Of a stretch of 64,000 bases of DNA, positions 1-11,060 are shown in pieces. The first letter of the stretch is position 1. The number at the start of each line of letters is the position of its first letter. The translations under genes were made by a program, and so were the position numbers. Source of the stretch: Hermatobates lingyangjiaoensis (taxonomy: Eukaryota > Arthropoda > Insecta > Hemiptera > Hermatobatidae); NCBI GenBank assembly GCA_026182355.1, contig JAPFBL010000326.1, positions 62,001-126,000 on the forward strand. Reading direction: 5' to 3'. The notes beneath the pieces are model-generated. The model was not told where the DNA came from, made no database searches, and saw only the letters and a program-made list of their open reading frames with translations.

Positions 1-385
1 TGCAAGTATAACTTCTGTCATAGGTCCTGTGACAGAACTGCGTCACGGGTACTCTTGTTTTGTGGCATAACTAGAATTACTTGACATAATACAGATCTGT
101 GTCACGGGAACCCATTTTCTATCCTGTGACTTAACTGTGCCAGTAGAACTCGTGTCATGTGACAGAACTGCGTCACGAGTACTCTTGTATTGTACTATTG
201 TATTGTGGCATAACTATGCCTCTGGAATTACTTGACATGATACAGATCTGTGTCACGGGAACGCATTTTCCATCCTGTGATTTAACTGTGCCAGTAGAAC
301 TCGTATCATGTGACAGAACTGCGTCATAAGAACTCTTGTGATGTGGCATAACTATGCCAGTGGAATTCCTGTCCCTTGGAGTTAC
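1..385. repeat. Minisatellite in Pc intron
   Basis: The block GACAGAACTGCGTCACG recurs at 31, 161 and 312 (period about 130-150 bp), with shorter internal echoes of GTGTCACGGGAAC and TGGCATAACTA. It lies just upstream of the acceptor at 506 and probably continues left of the window. Confidence 0.75.
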
Positions 386-506
386 ACTGAACTGTTGTAT
401 TGTGATTATTGTGTTGTGTATTGTGATCATATTGGCGTATTGTTTTAATAGTTGTGTTAAGTCAGTTATTTGTAATGTATTATTAATATAGTAATTTATA
501 TTGTAG

Positions 507-877
507 AAGAAAAACCTGCTGAGATTCCAGCGAAGAAGGAAGAGAAGAAAGTAGAAGAAAAAGTTGAATCAACTACTAAAGAAGAAAAGAAAGAGGAAAA
601 AGTAGAAGAAAAGAAGGAAGAACTTAAAAAGGAATCGGAGACAGTAAGGGTGGAAAATGAAGTGGTTACAAAAAAAGAAGTGGAAAGCAGTAAAAAGGAT
701 GTTGTGGGGAAGAGAAAAGCGGAAGTGTTGAGCCGAGAGAGTGGGAAGATAGGAGTGACGATCACGACGACGAGTCCCCCGCACTCGAAGCAGCTGCGAC
801 TGGCGTCTAGTCCGCCTCCTCCTGTGGCCCAGCCCCTGCCGCCGGCGCCCGCAGTCATCCCGCCCAAACACACGCCG
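507..877 (+). CDS. Pc: Pc exon, Lys/Glu-rich then Pro-rich
   Basis: Acceptor TTGTAG ends at 506 and donor CCG|GTAAAG follows 877. Reading frame EKPAEIPAKKEEKK opens at 509. An ATG at 650 lies inside the exon and is unlikely to be the real start, because the same frame is open and equally biased upstream. GC content rises sharply at 750-877, unlike the flanking AT-rich DNA. Confidence 0.75.
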
Positions 878-3800
878 GTAAAGTCCACAACTACTTACTT
901 ACTTGTCACCAACAGATTCCATACATACTTCATAATAGTAATGGTAATGACATCGTCTTACAAAAAACTCGCTCGTTTTTTGTCTACTCTGACTGGTAGA
1001 CAACTAGAGGTTTAGCGTTATGATTCAGGATTTCCTATGTGTTAAGTTGTTATATACATATATATATAAATATTGATAAAAGTATCGACCGTGGAATAGA
1101 AACAAAACTAAAGTTTATTGGGACTCGGTCAGAACTGACCGAGTCCCTATAAACTTTAGTTTTGTATATATATATATATATACGTTTCACGATGAATCAC
1201 AAACACAGAACTAAGGAACAAACACACTTACCGTCTCTAATTTTCGGTTGCGGTTGAACTGTCATCAGGAGAGTTGAGAAAGGGACACCAAGCGCACTTG
1301 TGAAGCGATGGTTGGGTCTCCAACCATGGTTCCATGGGCAATATTACTTTATTTATCCTGCTCAAGGGCTCTCAACGTGGAACACTTGAGTCCCCAATCA
1401 ATGGTTCCACAATCCAAAAAATAGTATAATTTCTATTAGAAATAGAGGAAACCGTCATAACTCGTACGATGTTCTTGGAGTCGTTGGAACGCTTTCGGAC
1501 GCTGTCCATCTTCAATCGCAACGTCTAAAAGTGCTCCAACGACTCCAAGAACATCTTACGAGGTATGACGGGTTTCCCTATTTCTAATATAAATCATACT
1601 AACCTCGGTGGTAGTAAACATATGCAAGTATTAAAAAATGGTAGTATTATGGGTATGGTGCAATAAATATACAATTCATGCATCAAGATATCATCATTGA
1701 TGTCTTTAAATTTCATATATTTGTAAAGACAATAATAATAATGGTAATGACATCGTCTTACAAAAAACCCACTCGTTTTTGAACACGATCCATTATCAGG
1801 AGCAAACTTAGTGTGTTGCTCTCGAGTTTTTAAGGTAGCTCTCGAGGGATTTACGAGCAAACATAGCTTTGGTTAGAGATCTTGTGGTGCTTCCAATACC
1901 CATATTTACATGAATTTAACTTTTAATACTGTTCTAAAGGAGTGAAGTTGTTTGTTATTTGGCATGCATTTTAATTATTGGCAAGCCTAAAGTACCGAGT
2001 TGATTCAACAACTTAAGTCGTAAAGTTAACTCAATTTTATTAGATTTGAGATTTTAACAAGTCTCTAAAAAACCACAGGTTCGAGAAAGCTTTATGTCCT
2101 CACTTTAATAAAAACAAAAAAAAGATGAATCTAGTGTCATGACCAGGGTTCAATACGTCATTGAATCTACCAAAGGCCTAAGTTGTTTATCCGGTTAACA
2201 GTCATTTCATTCTCCTGGTACAAACTCTAAATCCTGCCACCAACCTTCCTCAACCTCACTGAACAATTACTTCATCCACTGACTATCTGACTACTTTTCC
2301 AACTGATGACTAAAAACTTTGAAAACCATGAACTCAACAAGACCACATGACCGCGAATACGACATCTTTACTGCACATACGAACTTATATCTGACATGAA
2401 TTACTGAGATTACAAGTTATAGTAGCACAGTAAGCAAGCAGTAAGAAGGCCTCTTGTCTGGAACTTCTAGTTACGACGTGTACTATAGTGCGCGGATATA
2501 TTCGTTGGTCGTAGTCATTTAATACACTAATTACTCTCTTATTGTCTGTCTTTATCAAGTAATTTTAGTAAACCAAGTTTTCTATATCGGTCAATATTAC
2601 TATATATCAATATCAATAAAAAGACCAACCATCGTACAGACGACTTATTTAAATATTATATTTTAACCCAGGGGCCACAATCGGAGCTCGCCTCTGGACT
2701 GGCAAATCCGAAGTACGATACCTTCTGCGATCCTCTATTCACTCAGGGTGCGAAAAAAATCTGAGTACGTTCAGACAATAATGGTAGTTATGTTAAAACA
2801 TAACGCAAGGCAAACTTAATGAGTTGCCTTACGTTTTTACTTTTCCTTTTATTGATTATTGCTTTCATAGTCAATATTACGTTATTTATCCAGATCAAGA
2901 GGTTCTCAATGTGGTAGACTTCAGTCCTTTACGGTTCTATTAAGGGTATGGTATGCAATAAATATACAATTCACTGATAAAACGAAATACGATCCAAACT
3001 GGACACAATACGAGTTCGAGATTAACAAAGAGCAACACACAAAGTAGGGAAACACACTTACAGACTCAAATTTTCGGGTAATCCGTCTTCAGGAGAAAAG
3101 AGAATGGGAGACCAAGCACGTTGTAGGCGCAACGGTAAGTAACCCGTTACTTGTTAACGGGTTACTTGCCGTTGCGCCTACAACGTGCTTGGTCTCCCAT
3201 TCTCTTTTCTCCTGAAGACGGATTACCCGAAAATTTGAGTCTGTAAGTGTGTTTCCCTACTTTGTGTGTTGCTCTTTGTTAATCTCGAACTCATAAATAT
3301 ACAATTCATACATCATTGAAAAGGTGTTTCCCAGAGTTGAGGATGTGCTATCTATTGAGAATAAATAGTTTTGTAAACGAGCAATTCTCAACCCTTAATA
3401 TGAACAGGCAGGAAAAATCAACAAACCAGTTCTTACGCTATATGATGCCGAGGAAAGAACTTACAAGTTAGGAAAGAGAGTGATTAGTGATGAGGAAGCA
3501 GTTCATTATCCAACTGAATTTCTTTCCCTGGACTACCTACTCATGAGTAAAAACTTCAAGTAGGAGCACCAATCATGCTGCAATTTAGTAGCAGTAACAA
3601 ATTTCATGTTATGAAACATGAGTGCCCCAAAACTGTGCAACGGGACACAACTCTGAGTTCGTGCTCTGCACAGATATGCCATAGAGACATATATAGTGTA
3701 TACAGAGGTATTTGCTTAACACTGTACTAATAATGGTATTTTCTACTATTCTGTAATTTCTAATGGCATTTTGGAATACCAAGTATAATTGGTAACCTTT

Positions 3801-6800
3801 ATAGATAATTGGTACGTTTTCTAATTAAGAAATAAGTAGAGAAATTACCTATTTCTCTACTGATTAGATAATTAGAGTCCTTATTATCTAATTGCCTCCT
3901 CCGAGAGGACGTTAAACCGTTGGTTCTGAGCTTTTTGTGATGTTAGATACTTTTAAAAGATCCTTACTCTAAATTCGCTTGAGTTAAGCAAAATTTTGGA
4001 CTGCCATTGTTCATTGAGTGTTCTCTCATGGGGTGGCCACTTCAACCTAACCTAACCTGTTTAAACTAGTAACGTAAATGAAAAAAAAGAGAAAACCTAA
4101 TGATGAAGACAGCGATGGAACAAATTAAAAGTAAAATAATGTGATTAAATAATCAAAATAAAGTTAAAATGGGGTAATATCGTGCAAAAAGACAATTGTC
4201 TGAAGAAAAGGTATTAATAAATGGTAACTGTCTTTATAATGGACTGTATCTAAATTTAGTTGAACTATGATGACAACATGCAGAGAAAAGTGATGTATTA
4301 TTATTCTCTTAAGTTATTTTACGCTTCTGTCGTTTATGTTATTTTATTAGGCTGCCTGCTTAATTGTAAATTAATTGTTTACTGTAAATATATACAATTA
4401 TAAGTTAAAATATAATTATAATTAATTACTCATTCTGAGGTAAAATGGATAAACCAACAAAAGTCTCCATACAAATGAAGTTTTATTCAACGCGTTTCGA
4501 ACACTTTGTGTTCATCATCAGGAAGACACTATAATACAAAGTATATCTAATTAGTTACCAAAAATTAGAGTGAAATAATAAAATTCAATTAAGAGAATTC
4601 AAGACATACCCAAGGATATGGTACTGACGGGTTGGTCAAGTGACACCTTGGGTATGTCTTGAATTCTCTTAATTGAATTTTATTATTTCACTCTAATTTT
4701 TGGTAACTAATTAGATATACTTTGTATTATAGTGTCTTCCTGATGATGAATACAAAGTGTTCGAAACGCGTTGAATAAAATTTCATTTGTGTGGAAACTT
4801 TTGTTGGTTTATCCATTTTACCTCAGAATGAGTAAATACCACACAATTACGTATTGCGCAACTAATGATAATTAATTACATAGTATATAAGTAACTACAG
4901 TTGATTCTATAGATAAGTTAAGGTGATATTGATAAACAGATGAGTAATTACTTGAGTTTTTTGGCCACACGTTTAGTCAGTTTTATTTAACATTACCAAT
5001 GCTAAAAAATAAGAGACAGTAAAAACTTATTTACATTGTAGTTTGATTTTAGAAAGTAAATGAATATTTAAGAAGTAAATACATTACCTTAAGGTGTAAT
5101 GTTGTTTAGTGATTTAATTTGTATTATCAAATTGGCTAAAAACAACAAACATTTTCATGCAAATAAAATTATATGGATTAGCTGCAACATTTCTTTGAAG
5201 TTATTTAGTCATAGTTTTTAAGTGAACATTAAATAAACTATAATATTCTGTATAACGTTGTGCAGGTCTCTGGCGTTGGAAGAGGAAGTTCTAGAAGAGG
5301 ACAGAGTGCAGTGAGAAGCGAGGAAACTAGACCTGCTAAATCTGTTCCACCTCCTAGTAATAATAACAATGTGCCTGTCTCTCCACCCCCGCTTACCCCA
5401 ATTACAACTCAAGTAAACACCCCTGCAGGGCCTCCCTCCAATCTCCAGGTAACAAGCTGTTGCCTCTTGTCTCTTTGTATGTATTGCAAAATTTAGAAAT
5501 GTTTGACGAACCGGTGTTATAAAACAAAAAAAATTTCAACCCAAGACGAAATGCGATATTTTCGATGAATTTATTGCTAGCGGAAGATAAGAAAAGATGA
5601 AGCGAGAGAAATGTATTCAACTATGAATGTTGGGCCGTGATAAGTGTTTTCTTCTTTTCTGTGTAATCATCTGGTTTTATTATACACGTACTCTGACCTA
5701 ATAACAGTCAGCAGATTGTAGTTACCGTATGAGTGATGCCTCGGTTGTCATTAAGTAATACTAAAACTTCGAATGAATAGACAATTGACCCATTTACTGT
5801 CAATAGTTTTAGGCTATTCTATGAGTGATTTTATATACTATCCTTAAATATTACACAAACTTCTGATATAGATGGGCGACTATCACACTAACAGTCAACA
5901 GATTGTAGGTTCAGTATGAGCGATGCCTTAGTTGTCCTTAAGGCATCCACAAATATCAGTGATATCTTTCGTTGTCCTTAAGTATTACTGTAACTTATAA
6001 TTTAAATGAATTCAGTAACAGCCAACAGTTTTAGGTTACTCTAAGAGCGATATAGTCAGTTGTGTTTAGTATTATTGAAACTTCTGAGTAAATGGACAAC
6101 TAACTCACTAAGAGTCAACTGATTGTTAAATTATATTACTGAAACTTATAATTCGAGTGAACTCAGTAACAGCCAACGATTTTAGGTTACTCTAAGAGTG
6201 ATATAGTGAGTCGTCTTTAGTGTTATTGAAACTTCTGAGTAAATGGACAACTGACTCACTAAGAGTCGAAAGATTGTTACCGTGTGAATGATACCTTGGT
6301 TGTCCTTAAGTATTACTGAAACTTATAATTTAAATGAATTCAGTAACAGCCAACAGTTTTAGGTTACTCTAAGAGCGATATAGTCAGTTGTGTCTAGTAT
6401 TATTGAAAAAGAGCGATATAGTCAGTTGTGTCTAGTATTATTGAAACTTCTGAGTAAATGGACAACTAACTCACTAAGAGTCAACTGATTGTTACCGTGT
6501 AAGTGATACCTTGGTTGTCCTTAAGTATTACTGAAACTTATAATTTAAGTGAATTCAGTAGCAGCCAACAGGTTTAGGTTACTCTAAGAGCGATATAGTC
6601 AGTTGTGTCAAGTATTATTGAAACTTCTGAGTAAATGGACAACTAACTCACTAAGAGTCAACTGATTGTTACCGTGTAAGTGATACCTTGGTTGTCCTTA
6701 AGTATTACTGAAACTTATAATTTAAGTGAATTCAGTAGCAGCCAACAGTTTTAGGTTACTCTAAGAGCGATATAGTCAGTTGTGTCTAGTATTATTGAAA

Positions 6801-9652
6801 CCTCTGAGTAAATGGACAACTAACTCACTAAGAGTCAACTGATTGTTACCGTGTGAGTGATACCTTGGTTGTCCTTAAGTATTACTGAAACTTATAATTT
6901 AAGTGAATTCAGTAGCAGCCAACAGTTTTAGGTTACTCTAAGAGCGATATAGTCAGTTGTGTCTAGTATTATTGAAACTTCTGAGTAAATGGACATGGAC
7001 AACTAACTCACTAAGAGTCAACTGATTGTTACCGTGTGAGTGATACCTTGGTTGTTCTTAAGTATTACTGAAACTTATAATTTAAATGAATTCAGTAACA
7101 GCCAACAGTTTTAGGTTACTCTAAGAGTGATATAGTCAGTTGTGTTTAGTATTATTGAAACTTCTGAGTAAATGGACAACTAACTCACTAAGAGTCAACT
7201 GATTGTTAAATTATATTACTGAAACTTATAATTCGAGTGAACTCAGTAACAGCCAACGATTTTAGGTTACTCTAAGAGTGATATAGTGAGTCGTCTTTAG
7301 TGTTATTGAAACTTCTGAGTAAATGGACAACTGACTCACTAAGAGTCGAAAGATTGTTACCGTGTGAATGATGCCTTGGTTGTCCTTAAGTATTACTGAA
7401 ACTTATAATTTAAATGAATTCAGTAACAGCCAACAGTTTTAGGTTACTCTAAGAGCGATATAGTCAGTTGTCTTTAGTCTTATTGAAACTTCTGAGTAAA
7501 TGGACAACTAACTCACTTAAGAGTCAACTGATTGTTACCGTATGAGTGATACCTTGGTTGTTCTTAAGTATTACTGAAACTTATAATTTAAATGAATTCA
7601 GTAACAGCCAACAGTTTTAGGTTACCCTAAGAGCGATATAGTCAGTTGGTCAGTTGTGTTTAGTATTATTGAAACTTCTGAGTAAATGGACAACTAACTC
7701 ACTAAGAGTCAACTGATTGTTAAATTATATTACTGAAACTTATAATTCGAGTGAACTCAGTAACAGCCAACGATTTTAGGTTACTCTAAGAGTGATATAG
7801 TGAGTCGTCTTTAGTGTTATTGAAACTTCTGAGTAAATGGACAACTGACTCACTAAGAGTCGAAAGATTGTTACCGTGTGAATGATACCTTGGTTGTCCT
7901 TAAGTATTACTGAAACTTATAATTTAAATGAATTCAGTAACAGCCAACAGTTTTAGGTTACTCTAAGAGCGATATAGTCATGTTGTTAAACTTTATGTCT
8001 AGTATTATTGAAACTTCTGAGTAAATGGACAACTAACTCACTAAGAGTCAACTGATTGTTACCGTGTAGTGATACCTTGGTTGTCCTTAAGTATTACTGA
8101 AACTTATAATTTAAGTGAATTCAGTAGCAGCCAACAGTTTTAGGTTACTCTAAGAGCGATATAGTCAGTTGTGTTTAGTATTATTGAAACTTCTGAGTAA
8201 ATGGACAACTAACTCACTAAGAGTCAACTGATTGTTACCGTGTGAGTGATACCTTGGTTGTCCTTAAGTATTACTGAAACTTATAATTTAAGTGAATTCA
8301 GTAACAGCCAACAGTTTTAGGTTACTCTAAGAGCGATATAGTCAGTTGTCTTTAGTCTTATTGAAACTTCTGAGTAAATGGACAACTAACTCACTTAAGA
8401 GTCAACTGATTGTTACCGTGTGAGTGATACCTTGGTTGTTCTTAAGTATTACTGAAACTTATAATTTAAGTGAACTCAGTAACAGCCAACAGTTTTAGGT
8501 TACTCTAAGAGCGATATAGTCAGTTGTGTCTAGTATTATTGAAACTTCTGAGTAAATGGACAACTAACTCACTAAGAGTCAACTGATTGTTGCCGTGTAG
8601 GTGATACCTTGGTTGTCCTTAAGTATTACTGAAACTTATAATTTAAGTGAATTCAGTAGCAGCCAACAGTTTTAGGTTACTCTAAGAGCGATATAGTCAG
8701 TTGTGTCTAGTATTATTGAAACTTCTGAGTAAATGGACATGGACAACTAACTCACTAAGAGTCAACTGATTGTTACCGTGTGAGTGATACCTTGGTTGTC
8801 CTTAAGTATTACTGAAACTTATAATTTAAGTGAATTCAGTAGCAGCCAACAGTTTTAGGTTACTCTAAGAGCGATATAGTCAGTTGTGTCAAGTATTATT
8901 GAAACTTCTGAGTAAATGGACAACTAACTCACTAGGAGTCAACTGATTGTTACCGTGTGAGTGATACGTTGGTTGTCCTTAAGTATTACTGAAACTTATA
9001 ATTTATGTGAACTCAGTAACAGCCAACAGCCTTAGGTTACTCTAAGAGCGATGTTAATATTCGTCTTTAGTATTATTGAAGCTTCTGAGTAAATGGTCAA
9101 CTGACTTACTAATAGTCAACAGATTGATACAATGTGAGTGATACCTTTGGTTGTCCTTAAGTATTTCTGAAATATCAGATATAGATAGATGACTGATCCA
9201 CTAACAGTTAACGGTTTTTAGGCTACTTTAGAACGATGATCGTAGTTGTTTTAAATCGTGAAGTACATCGCATCCTTTTAATGATACTCACTTGTGGTAG
9301 GGTTTTTCAAAGGCATATTTATCAAAAATGAAAACATTGCAGTTATAACTATTAGAATAATATCAATTTAATTATTTTAGTATAGCATGTAATTATATAA
9401 TGTAGCATATCAATTTATATGTTAATGACTATGTTGCAGAATCAAAAACTTGAAGAACCAATATTGAATAAGAAACAGAAGAGAGTTGCCTTACACCAAG
9501 GTCCTGATTATTGGCGAGCTAAAAACCCTTTAGCCGATGATATTGTTATAACGGACATTACCGTCAACTTGACAACGGTAACAATAAGAGAATGTAAAAC
9601 AGGCAAAGGTTTCTTTAGAGACCGTTCAACTTCAGCAGATATTAGCAAATAG
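507..9652 (+). CDS. Pc: Polycomb chromobox (Pc/CBX) protein, C-terminal three exons
   Basis: Spliced CDS 507-877, 5266-5448 and 9440-9652 (255 complete codons plus two bases of a split first codon). All internal junctions are phase 0 with clean AG/GT sites. The first exon is a Lys/Glu-rich stretch (about residues 1-75) followed by a Pro/Ser-rich linker. The second is Arg/Ser/Pro/Asn-rich and looks disordered. The third ends in DIVITDITVNLTTVTIRE, then KTGKGFFRDR, the pattern of the C-terminal Pc box of Polycomb CBX proteins. In that family an N-terminal chromodomain reads H3K27me3 and the Pc box binds RING1 in nuclear PRC1. The chromodomain should lie left of the window, since exon 507 starts inside a codon after an acceptor. 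The family call rests on the Pc box; the exact CBX paralogue cannot be told. Confidence 0.85.
1102..1165. repeat. Short inverted repeat, Penelope-tail type
   Basis: Arms 1102-1132 and 1136-1165 (ACAAAACTAAAGTTTATTGG and its complement through GACTCGGTCAG) are followed by (TA)n at 1166-1181. The sequence CTGACCGAGTCCC...TAGTTTTGTATATA matches the extreme 3' end of the Penelope-like copies at 56,735-56,770 and 57,300-57,330. Confidence 0.7.
1182..1325 (-). mobile_element. Penelope-like 3' tail fragment
   Basis: Minus-strand tail of the family with AAAATTAGAGAC-GTAAGTGTG. It contains CTGATGACAGTTCAACCG followed by GAAAATTAGAGA. The same tail recurs at 22.8, 26.0, 30.9 and 44.3 kb. Confidence 0.6.
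1428..1600. repeat. Inverted-repeat element, family M, copy 1
   Basis: Left arm (TATTAGAAATAG, GAGTCGTTGGA) from 1428, right arm 1532-1600 ending TCATACTAACCTC. Shares its termini and the GCTTTCGGACG-TTGTCCATC core with a copy at 14,483-14,700. A third, partial copy is at 47,555-47,615. No CUGANGA-GAAA motif was seen, so it may belong to a different class such as a non-autonomous DNA element. Confidence 0.65.
1861..3011. other. Pc intron 1, no gene seen
   Basis: AT-rich intron DNA with no open frame resembling a protein. It holds the second copy of a repeat also at 1339-1415 (2871-2942) and the phrase GCAATAAATATACAATTCA, which recurs near 1,660, 2,953 and 3,294. Confidence 0.5.
3012..3292. 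repeat. Foldback of Penelope-like tails
   Basis: Near-perfect palindrome, arms about 135 bp, centre near 3152. The right arm reads CTCCTGAAGACGG...CCCGAAAATTTGAG on the + strand, a hammerhead-like core with stem III AATT and stem I CTC/GAG. The left arm carries the mirror copy. Confidence 0.85.
3545..3795. repeat. Interspersed repeat R1, copy 1
   Basis: About 250 bp similar to 44,606-44,895. Shared blocks are CATGCTGC-TTTAGTA, GTGTATACAGA, TAATGGTATTTT and TTTGGAATACCAAGTA. Family unknown; no coding frame is visible in either copy. Confidence 0.7.
3796..4427. other. Pc intron 1, no gene seen
   Basis: AT-rich intron sequence. At 4038-4059 there is CAACCTAACCTAACCTG, the same short motif as the tail of the SINE at 63.3 kb, so it may be the tail of a decayed SINE. 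Nothing else is recognisable. Confidence 0.4.
4428..4833. repeat. Foldback of Penelope-like tails, family A, copy 1
   Basis: Arms 4428-4614 and 4647-4833, near-perfect, outer ends ACTCATTCTGAGGTAAAATG. Flanking bases match other copies of the family (GTAAATACCACACAATTACG to the right; compare 61,925-61,950). The right arm carries a hammerhead-like motif on +, the left arm its mirror. Confidence 0.88.
4737..4775 (+). ncRNA. Hammerhead-like ribozyme motif, family A
   Basis: TTC, CTGATGA (4740-4746), one extra T, stem II GAATAC/GTGTTC with loop AAA, GAA, self-complementary ACGCGT (4766-4771), T, then GAA pairing with the leading TTC. Mirror copy on the minus strand at 4486-4524. Lies in sense orientation inside Pc intron 1. 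Confidence 0.6.
4834..5265. other. Pc intron 1, 3' part
   Basis: AT-rich intron sequence leading to the acceptor at 5265. No repeat or coding feature recognised. Confidence 0.5.
5266..5448 (+). CDS. Pc: Pc exon, disordered linker
   Basis: 183 bp between acceptor TTGTGCAG and donor CAG|GTAACA, phase 0 at both ends. It encodes VSGVGRGSSRRGQS, then a Pro/Asn/Thr-rich stretch. There is no recognisable domain. The call comes from clean splice sites, an open frame and phase agreement with the neighbouring exons. Confidence 0.75.
5700..9260. repeat. Satellite, 177-bp dimeric unit, in Pc intron 2
   Basis: Successive TGAGTAAATGGAC blocks lie 177 bp apart (6451 and 6628). Each unit contains two related half-units of about 88 bp: GTATTATTGAAACTTCTGAG and GTATTACTGAAACTTATAAT start equivalent positions. 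Roughly 18-20 dimers. Edges are diverged (5700-6000 and 9050-9260) and the centre is homogeneous. A variant block (AATTATATTACTGAAACTTA...AACGATTTTAGG) recurs at 6132, 7205 and 7718, so some copies spread as multi-unit blocks. Confidence 0.93.
9440..9652 (+). CDS. Pc: Pc terminal exon with the Pc box
   Basis: Acceptor ATGTTGCAG ends at 9439 and the TAG stop is 9650-9652. It encodes a short basic segment (LNKKQKRVALHQGPDYWRAK) and then the Pc box. In CBX proteins this box forms the beta-hairpin that docks on the RAWUL domain of RING1. Possible poly(A) signals AATAAA lie near 9,778 and 9,860. Confidence 0.88.
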   Translation, partial: NQKLEEPILNKKQKRVALHQGPDYWRAKNPLADDIVITDITVNLTTVTIRECKTGKGFFRDRSTSADISK

Positions 9653-10720
9653 TCAAGTTAAACTATTTTATATTGAGAATTTCTGATTTAATATCTGCAC
9701 AAATATCATTTGTGGAAAATTATTGAAAATGTGCTCTGTTGTGGGGGGGTTAGTGTAAATGGATGGCTCAAAAGAAAAATAAAACCCCCTTTTTCAGGTG
9801 ATAGCCTTCATTGAGGTTATAGTTGCAATTGTTTTAATTTTCTGAACGGTTAGTCCCTGAAATAAACTTAACTAATTTTGAATAGTGGATCTCTTAGCGT
9901 ATCCACAATATTATTGTATATAAAAATTCTTTGGAAATTAAAAATTTCCTTTAACCAAGTCAACAAACTTGTGAATATCAATTTTTTATTTATTTATTTA
10001 ATTAATTTTTAATGTTTATATTTAGATTATGATTAAGTTGTTTATTAATTCTTTTTTATTTGTAATCTTATTCCTACATCTGCCAGTGATTATGGAAAAA
10101 AAATTGAATCACTTTACTTTCTTTAATTAGAGGTTAGATAATTGTAATTAATAGAGGTAATGTGTTAACAATGTTTAATTTATATTTCTACTAATTACGT
10201 TATTAATTAAAGTTAAATGTTTTTGTTATTAAAAATCCAATTTCTTTATTTTTTATTTTGAATCAAAAATAAATATACTACTGTTATCAGTATTACAGAA
10301 AATTTTGAAAATGACAGTTGAGACTTACTAATGACTTACAGTTTAATCATATACATAACCTAATTAATTTGATAAGCCTACTTCAATATGCTTATGATGT
10401 TAGACGTTGGTAAGGGACTTCATGAATCGAATAAGCAGAATAATTGTTTAAATAAATTTCTTTGTTAAAGCGAAGAAAGTATTGGGGGGAAATTGTAGTA
10501 TAATACCGTTATAACAATGATTTTTCAAGCTTGTTTTTAGTGAGCTGGTGTTTTGTTTCATCATTTGATATTTCAGTGTAACAGAATTGATAAACATCCG
10601 ATATTATTGAAGAGGTTAGAAAAGTTATAGTGAACCAGAACGATTTTAGTTTATCTGTAATTTTTTTTTTTTTTGAGTTTCCTACCATTTTCTTTCATTT
10701 ATACCCTTAATGTATGATAA
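9653..10720. other. Pc 3' UTR and downstream DNA
   Basis: Very AT-rich. Contains the probable Pc 3' UTR with candidate AATAAA signals near 9,778 and 9,860. No gene or repeat recognised beyond homopolymer runs. Confidence 0.45.
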
Positions 10721-10724
10721 TGTC

Positions 10725-11060
10725 AACAGTCATCATCAGAAACTACCCTTTATGTTTGAACTTGATGGTGATATGCTATCAATTGTCATCAGAAATACAC
10801 CTTATGTATGAGCCTGATGCTGATATGTTATGAATCATCATCAGAAATACTCCTTGTGTATGAGCCTGATGGTGATATCTTATGAATCATCATTAGAAAT
10901 ATGTTTTATGTATGAGTCTGATGGTGATATGTCATCAATCATCATCAGAAATACTCCTTGTGTATGAACCTGATGGTGATATGTTATGAATCATCATCAG
11001 AAATACTCCTTGTGTATGAGCCTGATGGTGATATTTCATCAATCATCATCAGAAAAAGGG
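10725..11060. repeat. 52-bp tandem repeat
   Basis: About seven copies of a unit containing CCTGATGGTGATAT and AATCATCATCAGAAATAC. Spacing is 52 bp in the central copies (10,862 to 10,914). Open frames through it are products of the repeat, not a gene. Confidence 0.85.

Larger units (their letters stand above)
878..1800. repeat. Mosaic of interspersed repeats in Pc intron
   Basis: A segment of about 48 bp (TAATGGTAATGACATCGTC...) occurs at 936-983 and again at 1735-1784. A second pair is 1339-1415 and 2871-2942 (CAATATTAC-TTATTTATCC). These duplicates show that this part of the intron was built from repeated insertions. Individual elements inside are listed separately. Confidence 0.55.

Noticed and set aside
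496..888. 130-codon minus-strand frame rich in Ser and Phe, and a second one at 569-871
   Set aside because: Antisense of the Lys/Glu-rich Pc exon. The composition is explained by reading GAA/AAG codons backwards.
650..1015. Plus-strand ORF with its own ATG
   Set aside because: It is the second half of the Pc exon read through into the intron. The exon starts at 507 and the donor is at 878.
4038..4059. AACCTAACCTAACCT as telomeric (TTAGG)n
   Set aside because: Only about three imperfect units, and the same motif forms a SINE tail at 63.27 kb. A SINE tail is the simpler reading.
5700..9260. CRISPR-like regular repeats
   Set aside because: The units are contiguous tandem copies with no unique spacers, in a eukaryotic intron.
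10725..11060. CTGATGATGATT on the minus strand as hammerhead boxes
   Set aside because: No GAAA at the right distance and no pairing arms.
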